From Mactra quadrangularis (taxonomy: Eukaryota; Mollusca; Bivalvia; Venerida; Mactridae), in contig CM046303.1 of NCBI GenBank assembly GCA_025267735.1, positions 40,561,380-40,625,379 on the forward strand: a DNA stretch of 64,000 nt, written 5' to 3'. The translations under genes and the position numbers were made by a program. Position 1 is the first letter of the stretch. Each line of letters begins with the position of its first letter. The notes under the pieces are model-generated. The model had not been told where the DNA came from, ran no database searches, and saw only the letters and a program-made list of their open reading frames with translations. Below are positions 24,346 through 35,400 of this stretch, piece by piece.

Positions 24346-27300
24346 GTGAATGACACAACATCAAACCAATCTCCAATTCAGTGTTCACATATTATCGAAG
24401 AAAAATTATTAAAAACAGCATGTCTAAATGTTTGTGGTTTAAAACGTAAAATATTGTATCCAGATTTTCAAACTTTCGTCTCTCAATATGATTTGTTGTT
24501 TGTTTGTGAAACCAAACTAGACTCTAGTGATATAATTTCAATACCTAATTATACGTTTCTTAGTAAACCTAGGAAGCAGAAATACGAACGAAAATCAGGT
24601 GGTCTAGGCGTTTTTGTATCTGACTATTTATTGAAACATGTTAATTTTATTGATACAATATCTGATTACATTATGTGGATCAAACTCTGTAAGTCATATA
24701 CCAGGACTCATGATATTATTTTTGGTTTAGTTTATGTACCACCCATTCATTCCAGATTTTACAATCATATTGAATTTGAAATATTTGAATCTGAAATTAG
24801 ACAAATGTCTTGTGACAATGAACATTTATACTTATGTGGAGACTTTAATGCTCAAACTGCTGAGCTGATAGATTATACCATTGGTGACACTTTTATAAAT
24901 GATTATTTTAATATTGACTCAGATACTCAAATGTATGTTAATAGTGTATCTTTATTGGAATCTAATAACATTAGACTTCATAGGAAATCCAGTGACTCTA
25001 AAACGAATAATATAGGTTATAAACTGATAGATATTTGTAAAAATAATAACCTGATTATTGTTAATGGAAGATTTAATCATACCTCTTCAAGCAATTTTAC
25101 ATTTAGAAATATTTCAGTATTAGATTACTACATAGCTAGCATTAATGCCTTTAAGTTAATTAAGCATTTTCAAATCTCTGAATTAGACAATTTATATTCT
25201 GATGGACATTCAATGCTAAACTGTAATATTGAAATTAACATGCCTATCCAGCATGGTAAAAACAATATTCAAAAACACACTAACAAAAAATGGGTACATT
25301 CTGAGCAAGAAAAATTTGTTCAAAACATTGACACTCAAGAAATTCAAACTATGCTATTCGCAGCAGAAACCAGACCATCACAAACACTGTTAGATGACAT
25401 AGGTAACAAATTATCAACTACATTCAAAGCTAGTGCTCAGAAATCATTCAAAAATACAAGTAATTCTATTTACAAACCTACAAACAAGAGTAAACATAAA
25501 TGGTTTGGTAAAGAATGTAAAAATGCTAGAAAAATATATAATAAGGCACGAAAAAGATATAGAAGGTACCCAAGTAATCATAATAAAATTAATTTAACAA
25601 ATGCCTGTAAAAATTATAAGTCTACTATGAACAAATTTATAAATAAATATAACAAGGAAAATGAAAAGTATCTGCGTTCTTTAAATAGTAAAAACCCAAG
25701 AGAATATTGGAAAATCTTAAATAAATTTAAAAATAAATCTACAGTAGAACCCCCTGACCTGCAGGAATTGTATAATCACTTTAAAATGTTAAATAACGAT
25801 AACTCGGAAAATGACCCCCAAATAAACATTGAACATATTATGACTAATGATAACCCAACCGCAAGTATAACATTGAATACACCGTTCACTGAAGCGGAAA
25901 TTTTGAAGTGTATTGTAAAGTTAAAGAATAATAAATCTTCAGGTATTGATGAAATTATCAATGAACATATAAAAAGTACCAAAACTATAATGCTACCTAT
26001 ATATACGAGATTGTTTAACGTAATATTAAATACTGGAATTATCCCAAGTAACTGGTCACAGGGAATTATCATCCCAATTTACAAAAATAAGGGGAATACC
26101 CAGGACCCGGGTTGTTATCGCCCAATAACGCTTCTTTCGTGCGCCGGAAAATTATTTACTTCCGTTTTAAACGATCGGCTTAATAAATATTTGACTGAAA
26201 ACTCTATCCTTGCAGAGAACCAAGCAGGCTTCAGGAAAAACTACTCTACGATGGACCATATTTTTACGCTTAGTTCTATTATCGAAATACTACAATACTT
26301 TAAAAAGAAGTTATTCTGTTGTTACATTGATTTTTCTAAAGCATTTGACTCTGTTTGGAGATACGGACTGTGGCAAAAACTACTTAAATACAATGTTAAA
26401 GGCAATTTTTTTCGAGTCATTCACAGTATGTACTCAAATATTAAATCTTGTGTACAAGTTTCTACTGATGGTAGTACTAAACGTTCTGACTTCTTTAATT
26501 GTTCTATAGGCGTAAGACAAGGTGAAAACTTATCACCAGTACTCTTCTCGCTTTTTCTGAATGACCTCGAAGAATCCCTCCTATTTAAAAATAATAATGG
26601 CATAAATTTAAATAACTATACGGATAACTTATTTGTTAACTTTAAGATATTAATTTTACTTTATGCAGACGATACAATCTTGCTAGCAGATGACCCGATC
26701 TCATTACAGAAAAGTTTAGATGACTTCATGGACTATTGCACACAATGGAAATTAAACGTTAATATCAATAAAACGAAAGTGCAAATATTTGGCTCAAGAA
26801 AAAACAATAATTACAGTTTTAAAATAGGAAATAATGAGCTAGAAATAGTCGATCATTATAAGTACTTAGGTGTCTTTTTTTCAAGAACTAGGAATTTTAG
26901 TAAAGCCAAAAATTATTTAGTTGAACAAGCCAATAAAGCATTGCATGCACTATACTTAAAAATAAATAATATATCATTACCCCTAGATTTAATTTTTAAC
27001 CTTTTTGATCATACGATTGTACCCATACTAACTTACTCATGTGAAATACTGGGAGGATTTGGTAACAACGATAATATTGAAAGAATTCATTACACTTTCA
27101 TAAGAAATATCCTAAAACTAAAAAAATCAACACCAATTTACATGCTTATGGGTGAACTAGGCAGATATCCTATTAACATTACTGTGAAAACAAGAATGAT
27201 TAATTTTTGGTACAACTTGTTGTCAGGAAATCAAAACAAAATTGCATATAAGCTCTATCAATTAATGTTATCATTACCTAATTTTGAATCCAAATGGATA

Positions 27301-27834
27301 AACAAAATACAAGACATATTAATAGAAACAGGAAAAATGGATCTATGGTTCAATCAGTCCAATCTCCCTCAATACTCAATTAAACATACTATCAAACAGA
27401 TACTCATTGATCAATACAAACAAAATTGGCACAGTTCACTTCAAAACTCCTCTAAAGGTATACAATATTCAATTTTCAAAAATGAGTGTGTATTTGAAAA
27501 ATACTTCTTGACACTAAGTAAGTCCAATTATTCATACTTAGTAAAATTTAGAACAGGCAATCATTATCTACCAGTTGAAGTAGGACGCTGGCAAAATATC
27601 CCACTCAGTGACAGAAAATGCATGTTATGTAACACAAATGACACAGGTGATGAAATGCACTATTTGCTTCTATGTCCTTTTTTCAAACAAGAAAGACAAA
27701 AATTCTTAAAAAGATACTTTTACACCCACCCCAATATACTTAAATACAATGAACTAATGAACGAAACGTCTCCTAAAGTATTATGGAAACTGTGCAAATT
27801 TATTAAATTGATAATTAATACATTCAAACCATAG
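24346..27834 (+). CDS. LINE ORF2: AP endonuclease and reverse transcriptase
   Basis: The 1162-residue frame encodes the endonuclease/reverse transcriptase that nicks target DNA and primes cDNA synthesis from the cut. An exonuclease-endonuclease-phosphatase domain occupies roughly residues 25-310, with 'CLNVCGLK', 'FVCETK', 'GDFNA' (165-169), 'LDYYIAS' and a final 'SDGHS'. The reverse transcriptase covers roughly 530-850, with 'YRPITLLSCAGKLF', 'NQAGFRKNYST', 'YIDFSKAFDSVW', 'GVRQGENLSPVLFSLFLNDL' and catalytic 'YADD' at 773-776. A C-terminal C-x2-C-x9-H-x4-C motif starts at 1092. There are no stops or frameshifts and all key residues are present, so the copy could be recent or active. Clade assignment within jockey/CR1/I-type LINEs needs a tree. 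Confidence 0.93.
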   Translation: MNDTTSNQSPIQCSHIIEEKLLKTACLNVCGLKRKILYPDFQTFVSQYDLLFVCETKLDSSDIISIPNYTFLSKPRKQKYERKSGGLGVFVSDYLLKHVNFIDTISDYIMWIKLCKSYTRTHDIIFGLVYVPPIHSRFYNHIEFEIFESEIRQMSCDNEHLYLCGDFNAQTAELIDYTIGDTFINDYFNIDSDTQMYVNSVSLLESNNIRLHRKSSDSKTNNIGYKLIDICKNNNLIIVNGRFNHTSSSNFTFRNISVLDYYIASINAFKLIKHFQISELDNLYSDGHSMLNCNIEINMPIQHGKNNIQKHTNKKWVHSEQEKFVQNIDTQEIQTMLFAAETRPSQTLLDDIGNKLSTTFKASAQKSFKNTSNSIYKPTNKSKHKWFGKECKNARKIYNKARKRYRRYPSNHNKINLTNACKNYKSTMNKFINKYNKENEKYLRSLNSKNPREYWKILNKFKNKSTVEPPDLQELYNHFKMLNNDNSENDPQINIEHIMTNDNPTASITLNTPFTEAEILKCIVKLKNNKSSGIDEIINEHIKSTKTIMLPIYTRLFNVILNTGIIPSNWSQGIIIPIYKNKGNTQDPGCYRPITLLSCAGKLFTSVLNDRLNKYLTENSILAENQAGFRKNYSTMDHIFTLSSIIEILQYFKKKLFCCYIDFSKAFDSVWRYGLWQKLLKYNVKGNFFRVIHSMYSNIKSCVQVSTDGSTKRSDFFNCSIGVRQGENLSPVLFSLFLNDLEESLLFKNNNGINLNNYTDNLFVNFKILILLYADDTILLADDPISLQKSLDDFMDYCTQWKLNVNINKTKVQIFGSRKNNNYSFKIGNNELEIVDHYKYLGVFFSRTRNFSKAKNYLVEQANKALHALYLKINNISLPLDLIFNLFDHTIVPILTYSCEILGGFGNNDNIERIHYTFIRNILKLKKSTPIYMLMGELGRYPINITVKTRMINFWYNLLSGNQNKIAYKLYQLMLSLPNFESKWINKIQDILIETGKMDLWFNQSNLPQYSIKHTIKQILIDQYKQNWHSSLQNSSKGIQYSIFKNECVFEKYFLTLSKSNYSYLVKFRTGNHYLPVEVGRWQNIPLSDRKCMLCNTNDTGDEMHYLLLCPFFKQERQKFLKRYFYTHPNILKYNELMNETSPKVLWKLCKFIKLIINTFKP

Positions 27835-28382
27835 TTAATGAACTAGCAAATTAATAGACTTACCAATTAGTTTAAACATCCAATTGATTTAAATATCCAA
27901 CATAATTAATGACATGCCAGAATGATCAGATAACACAAAAACACACCACTCTACGCACTAAATTAAACCACTGTAAAATTCCACGTGTTTTACATCCTTT
28001 ACATAAATTTATTGTACCTGTCCATTCATAAAGATAAAATTGACCAATCAAAAAACAGCTATTTTTTATTTTTTCTATTTTTACTTCATTAACACATTAT
28101 ACTATAGTCTGTTTCGAAACTACTACATAATAGGGATTACCCGCTTATAAAAACTGACCTCACGTATTCCGTACTTGTATTCATTCATTCATTAAAATCC
28201 CCCCAAAATATTCATGTAATAGTAATAACAATACTACTAATTATGTTCTTTTTTGTTAGCACTGTTGCGTACATGTCACGTGTACATTTACATTTATATA
28301 TATTATATAATTTTTGTACTGTATACTCTTATATTGTAAACCAATTAGAGTTAATAAAGTTTATGTTATGTTATGTTATGTA
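24346..28382 (+). mobile_element. Non-LTR retrotransposon (LINE), ORF2 plus 3' UTR and short-repeat tail
   Basis: The element comprises the intact ORF2 at 24346-27834, a ~520-bp 3' UTR and a terminal (TTATG)n-type tail at about 28360-28382 preceded by 'aataaag'. A tail of short tandem repeats rather than poly(A) is typical of several LINE clades of the jockey/I/CR1 assemblage. The 5' end and an ORF1 were not located upstream, so the copy may be 5'-truncated or may belong to a one-ORF clade. Immediately 3' lies another repeat fragment ('gtttggaccccctagaaaaa', 'cctggatccgcccct'). Confidence 0.85.
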
Positions 28383-28881
28383 TAATGTGGTTGTGGTTTG
28401 AAAGTTTGGACCCCCTAGAAAAAGTTTGGACCCCAAAGAAAAAATCCTGGATCCGCCCCTGGTCTTTGTATTCTGGCGACACCAAGTGTGACAACGAATT
28501 ACCTCACAATGCGCATATCACCAGGCACTTTTACTTGCCAACATACGTATGATATGATAGTTGATGTTTTACGTGTGTGAAATCAACTAAAAACTCGTTC
28601 ACTCTCAGAAACAGATATCTATTACGCAAAGTGTGTTGTTCATTGAAGCATCCTTAGACTAAAATACATATGTATTATACCTCTGGAAAGATTCTCAGTC
28701 TACGAAATAAGTAGGTGTCGGTTGCCCGGGACAACCACTTTTTAGTTCGGGCATACAAGGATGTCTTTTGGGCAACCAAAATTATCCAAATGATTTGTTC
28801 GAACAACTACCTTCCTATTCTAATTTCATAGACTGGTTTCTTGCCTCGAGATGACAATATCACCCCACCGACCATGAGTTA
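28383..28881. other. Intergenic, repeat fragments
   Basis: Contains 'tggatccgcccctgg', a phrase that ends many marine-invertebrate repeats and that recurs in altered form near 31725 and 31770, and an inverted 'ggttgcccgggacaacc' near 28720. No gene. Confidence 0.4.
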
Positions 28882-29599
28882 TAGGTCGTTTGCGTTAAAG
28901 CTGGACCCCTAAAATCATGATATATCTCAATAACTATCAGATGGAATTAACTCAAATTTTGTATGTGATCATAACTAGCATTTTCCTTCTCAAATCCAAA
29001 AATTCAGAATTTTTCTTTTATTACATAACATACTTCCCATAGACATGCAATGCAAATTTTGAAGCCAAAAAGAGACTTTTGTTAAATGGGTATTTGCCAT
29101 AATCAGAACAGCCACATACCAGTAGATACAAAATAATAGCTAAATATGAGGCCCGGTTAGAAATTTTATTTGATAACAAAGTATAACAGTATATACAAAC
29201 TCAAATATCATCATCACTGTCGTCTGTATCGTCTAAATCTATACAAATTCTACACGTACGATTTTAAAGACGGGCCTCTGCTTTACAATTCAGTATACCG
29301 TCGAGTGTTTATTTAAGCGACAAATTTACAGTAAACGCACGGGAATTTGTATAAATACACTGGAAGTATGATCAGAACAGCTTATTTTACCTCCCGCCGG
29401 ATTTTTGATAAAAAAATCCAAATATTTTGCATTATACCTTATGGAAAACTTTTTTATTTATCTATTAAAAATTCTGAAAATTTAAATCCTAGAAGGAAAA
29501 ATTGAAATAAGATTGTATTAAAATTTTAAGCAAAATCGCTGTTATAGTTTACAAGATATTTACGGCAAATAGGGGTCCAGCATTAACGCAAACGACCTA
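28882..29599. mobile_element. MITE with ~30-bp terminal inverted repeats and TA target duplication
   Basis: The left end 'taggtcgtttgcgttaaagc' continuing 'tggacccct' mirrors the right end 'aggggtccagcattaacgca' continuing 'aacgaccta', with one mismatch. A TA dinucleotide flanks each side, as in Tc1/mariner-type insertion. The ~718-bp interior has no transposase frame, so it is non-autonomous. Confidence 0.75.
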
Positions 29600-30088
29600 T
29601 ACATAATAATCTATTGTTGCCGCACAATCTGGTTAAATTCAAATAAGTATAAACTGTATGAATTATGATGTAGATAGATAAAATGCAGTAACGGTTAAAC
29701 AAAATTGCTTAATGATGTGTAAAATATTTTGTATTTTTGTAGTTAAAATGAACTTCGCGTCAAGAAATGTATCCTGGAATACCGATTATAAATTATGTTC
29801 TGTTCATTGTTTAATCATTTTGAATATACATATACCGAAAAAAACAACACTAGTGTTGTTTATTTGCTTTGTTTATCATGAAAGTGAATTCGTTAAGTTA
29901 AGTATTTTTTTTTCTTTTCAAAAATATGTTGGGGGCGTTTATTAGGAGTGGGACGTTTAATCGGGATTTTACGTTTGTCCTTTGTCTTTTCACCAAGGAT
30001 ACCTCAGGGACTAGACTAGATACCCACTTTAAGCTATAGTTACATAACAATGAGTTTCTTTCTATAACCATGGCCATCTTGTATTTGC

Positions 30089-30474
30089 GGCTGCAACAAT
30101 TCGATTCGGTACATCGAAAATCGATTGCGAAGGCGCTGATTTTAATTTCGACTTTCGATTCGATACCGGACTTTAAACTTGGCTATAAAAGTTATTAGGA
30201 TTCAATACTTTTTGTTACAATTATGAACTAGTGAGAAATAAATCAGTATGAAGATTCATTTGCTTTATTGATCTTGTTAGGAAAATAAATGTTAAAAATT
30301 AAAGTAACAATTTTATACAATCAATATAAGATAGTTTTTAGCTCAAATGAATGTATTAATCTGCATTTTGGAGTAAACTACACTATCTAAAGAATCGAAT
30401 CGAAAAAAAAATTGAATCGAAAGAAAAAAATGGATCGCATCGAATCGACTTTTCAGTGAATTGTTGAAGCTCTA
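30089..30474. mobile_element. Probable hAT-like non-autonomous element
   Basis: The left 'ctgcaacaattcgattcgg' is mirrored by 'gaattgttgaagctct' on the right. The interior is rich in 'atcgaatcgaa' repeats near the right end. A target duplication was not resolved. 29600-30088 and 30475-32304 hold no supported gene; an unusually long G-run is at about 31065-31081. Confidence 0.4.
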
Positions 30475-32304
30475 ATGCATCTTTGTCCTACGGTCTTAGT
30501 TACATTAAAAGAGTTCATCGGGGAGCAAACTCCTCACAGCGGTTACGTCATGAGTTGCTACTTAACCACTGCTTTCACATGAATCACGTGACGCAAGTAG
30601 TACCATGTGACTAATGTTTAAATTGAAAGGGGGTTGTCCACCCAATAAGGTCCTTGGTCCACAACACGCTACTTACATAATGCCTTTGTTGAGAAATCTT
30701 AAGTATTTATGATAATTTATATGTATATGATACTGAATAATATAACATTTATAAATTAGATTACTAAAATAAGTACAATTATCCATTTAATATTTACTTT
30801 GCGTAACATTTTGTTATCCAAGCAATTTTACGCACTTTAGGTAACCGGGGGCAGGGTAAAATTTAACCTGGTTCCCTGGACTAATATCACTGCGTTATAT
30901 CTAACGGATGTCAGGGTAAAATTAATCTACTAAGAGAAGACCAAATTTATTGAAAATATTAAATTGTAAAAGAAAAGATGAAAAAAGTTTTTCGGCTCTC
31001 TGAGGGACAAATTTTACTTGTGGTGGCAGTGGTTATTGATTTGATAAAAGGAGATAACCGCTGCGGGGGGGGGGGGGGGGGTTTGTTAATGTCAAATTGA
31101 TCTATGTCAGTTTTTGTAAACTCCGCCTCTTATGTAGGAGGCGTATCTCCCTCAAGTATTGGGGCGTGGATTTCTCTCATGTCTTGCGATTTAGACATAG
31201 CCATGCTTCCCATACCAAAGTTCATAAAGAACCAGTGAATTATAAGGTAAAACCCTGTAGCGTTTCACTCGTGATATCTGTATTTGAAAAAAATGTTTAT
31301 TTGGTTTTCGTTTGATCTTATTCGTAAACGTTGTCATTTCGTTTTGATTTCTGTAGTACAAAAAAATCAGAACTGAGGATTACATAATGCAGTAGAAAAT
31401 AAACCGGACACAGTTGTCTTTCTTGCACAATATTTTTATGATATAATAAGCGACCTTGCAGTATTTCATTACTAAATTTCTGCCATTATTAACATGCAAG
31501 GTAATGTTTTCAGATACAAAAGAACCATAAGCAACTAAATAACCATTACTGTATCGGGTACTGTAGGGTTTGCTTTTTATCAGCTGTCAATGTCTGTCAC
31601 TGTCGGTGTCAACTGCAAAATTCAGTACATATGCTACTTAAATATGACCTACTACCAATAAATACATGTACTCTAATGAAAAGGTACATTTTGGAAATTC
31701 TAGGGGGGGGGTCCGGACCCTCTGACCCCCCTTGATCCGCCTATGTAATCCATCAGAAAATAGTAACATAGGCAGATCCAGGATTTCCAGTAAAATCCAG
31801 AAAATTCAAGTTACAGGGAGCGGAAAATGAACTAGCACACTGGGGGTCCAGGTGCGGTATGTATATGGGTCCTGGACAAAGCCCTGACCATAGGTCCAGG
31901 GGGACTGTGGCCCTTAAAGCTTATTTCTAAGGGATTCAAGCTCATTTACAGAACCTAAACTAATCAGTGTCCTGAAAACATTTTAATTAATCCTTTTCTT
32001 TACTATCAAATACTTACTTAGTCGAGCATGCTGTCGCTACTGACAGCTCTTGTAATATTGAGACTCAAATGAAATCTATAGTACTTTTAGTACTTTTAAT
32101 GAATTATAAAAAATCTTCTTGTCCAAAAAAATATTTTTATATATTTATTATTAAAAAGAGATATATACATACATACACATGAATAAGTGATGGTGTTACC
32201 AATATTACACTACACAGTCATGTGTTATACAAAATATAATAATGATCATTGTGTAATTTTTAATTCCTTCTACTTGTACTTTATTTAAGGTCCCAGCTAG
32301 TATT

Positions 32305-32475
32305 ATGATGTTACCTGTTTCGAAATTCTTTATTGGTGCAGCTGGTGTGGCTGCCAGTGCTGCTTTAATATGTAACATAGCACCTTGGATGATTGCTAAG
32401 CCAATGTCTGCTACTCTTGATTACTTAGCAGCTGGTAAACTACAGACTCTAGATGGAGAAAAAAGAAACTTTTCG
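32305..32475 (+). CDS. PRXL2A: SelU/PRXL2A coding exon 1
   Basis: Fifty-seven codons from ATG to the donor 'tcg|gtaaat', phase 0. Encodes the N-terminal hydrophobic segment and 'DYLAAGKLQTLDGEKRNFS', aligning with the vertebrate 'LEYL..LKTLEKEPRTF' region. 'gtcccag' at 32290-32296 could be the acceptor of a 5' UTR exon. Confidence 0.88.
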
Positions 32476-35400
32476 GTAAATTTTTTTGCTTGATAGAGCT
32501 GTATTTTATATAATTATGTTTACATGATTACATTATTTTAGATCTGGCTTCTTCGTATCACAGGTCACATTCTTCATTGTTTTTCCTAATATTCATGGAT
32601 GACAAAATCATTTTGTTCAGTAACTTGTTTACATTGTCTATGTCACTCTATATAAAAAGAGCCATCCAATCATCGTCTGTGAATAACACCCCATTTGATC
32701 TTGACTAGTATATCTAATCTATTTAAAATTTAATGTACCTAATAAAAGTCCATAGAGATGTTAAAAATGCCCTTACAAGTCTCAGTTCCAGAATATTTGT
32801 GAAGTTTTACATTTTAATAGCTCATTCGGAACACCTTGACATTTCATGAATGCATTGCCTAGGAGTTCCGAATGTTTAATGGCTATATATTTCCAGGCAA
32901 GTGAGTTATGGCAGAAACATGGTGCAGTTGTAATGGCAGTCAGAAGGCCAGGATGATCTTTGTGTAGGGCGGTATGTATACATTTTTTTACTAGATTTAA
33001 CGCCGTGTCAACACAATTTAGGTCATTTTACTGCGTCCAGTGCACCTAACCTGGACCATTGTCTATAACCAGTACTCACCTACCCTTCCACAAGGCCGGA
33101 AACTTCTCCATATTATCTAATCAATGGAGGAAAATCGACATTATTGTCAAATTTTCATGGATGGGTTAAACCTCCCAGGGTGGGATTCGAACCCGCACCC
33201 CCTCGAGCACGAGATTCCAAATTCAGGCGCACTACCAACTGCTATCGACCCCGGGTATGTATACACTGAGGTTTTTAAGTTTCTTTACACAAGAAATGGT
33301 TTCATATTTTCTCTGGAGATAAGTGTACCTTTTCACAAAAATAGTTATTGTAAGTGAAAGTCAATTTCATAAATTTTGCAGTTCCAAGTCCGAAGGATAG
33401 TAAACATTACAATGATATGATATTCTAAATGCATAGAACAGTTTTCATAATTTGATAAGGCCACAGCAAGTTGATCATGTGTTCTACGGATTTTTACGGG
33501 AAAAAAAGGGGCGAGCGAGCGAAAAAAAAAATCTTAATTCAGTTGCTTTATATAGCGGTTTGACCAAATTTTTATGAGCGAGCGGGGAAATAAAAATATT
33601 TTTTTAGTAAAAACCATCAAAATTAAGATGCGAGCGAATCCATAGAACATATGATCAATTTGTTATGGCCCAATATTTGAAATTGATTGGCCAAAAAATA
33701 ACCGTAATATGAATGTTTCTTACTTTTGACTAAAGATGATTTTTTGTAAGAATTTTTGTGAAAAGCACCACTGAATTTTTGTGGAGAGTTTAAAAAGAAT
33801 GAAATAAAAAGAAAAATTCTGTGTTCTAACAATAATGGAGATACAGTCAAACCTGTCTATAGTGGTTAGCCAAGGGACTCGCTGAAAGTGATCACTATAG
33901 ACAGGTGACCACTATATACAGGGTCTCTCAAAAGCAACAAATAAATATATACAGGAAAAGTCTTTTATTTATGCTGTTTCATCACAATAATTATACTGTA
34001 GTCGTATGTAAACATGATATTTCATTTAGAAAAAAATTAAGGTAAAGACATAATATTCATTAGACAATGAATTGGAAATGAAATCATAAATCAAGCTATT
34101 TTAGTATTTAGCTAAAAAAGTAAGCCATTTCTTCAGACTTGATGTATTGTCAAGCTGCATACCCACAATTGCAGTTATTACAATGTAAATATTCAGTAAC
34201 TTGTCATTTTCCACTTGAAAAGCATATTCATGTAAAGATATTGCTGGCCATGTCGACGAAAAATCATAACTAACTGCGAAGCAAATAATTTCAATACAAA
34301 AATATCTCCGATGTGGAGAAAAATAATCTTTATAAAATTGTGCATAAACATTTAAATTATCTTATTTGATACATAATTTTCACTCAATCTTGTTTGTTAG
34401 AACACACAAACATCTCTTCAACAGATTAACTAACAATAATTGCAATAATCTATTGCAGTTATATGTTTTTCATGCCTTTAGCGTGATTAAATGTTTACAT
34501 TCTGTCAGCTGTTGACGGAGATCGTTATTTTTACACATGCGTGAAAATTACTTGTTCCAGTCAATTGACCGTTATACGACGCAAATCAGTCCGAAACTAG
34601 TGACCGCTGACCGCGTTGAAGAGGGTCCAGTATATAAAAGGTCAAATTAGAACAAAACTGTTTGGGAGGACCCTTAACTGACCGTAATGGACAAGGTCAC
34701 ACTATATAGAGGTGACTGTTAATACAGGTTCCACTGTAGTATGAAAGAATATAACTGAGAGATAATGCTAAAATGTTAATTAGATGTGAAACTAACGACA
34801 TCCTGTGAAGTATATCTTAGTTTACATGTATTCTGTAACATCAACATTTAACATGTGTAATGAAACTTTTGGACCCCAGAGTCCCCAGTGTATGTAATTT
34901 TTTACACTAAATAGTTTGCTAATATTTTTTGTATTGTACCCACTACCCATAAATGACTTTAAAACATTTTGTGCTGTTTAATACATTCTGGGGACAACGT
35001 AGTCAAACATCTTAATTTACGTGAAGTTAATAATGTAAACTTGATCATCAGTTGTTAGTAAAAAGTATAAATTGAAACTTAATTTGAACCTCTGAGAAAG
35101 GGACTATGATAGTACTATCACAGAGTAGACTGAAGTATACTCATTGACATGTATTTAATATTATTTTCTATTATTATTTTAAGTAAAATTAAGTTTAGAT
35201 TTGTATATATTAAAAAGTTTTATCCCCAAGCCATTGTTTGTAACATATGCTAGAAGCCAAAGTCACTTATGTTAATGAAATATATATTTTCTACACCTTT
35301 TCAAACAATTGATTATGTCAATCAAGCTTTCTATGTAAATGCTTGATAATTTCCTGACCGACATCTGTTGGCTCCTTAGATTAAGTTGCTCTACTCTTTA

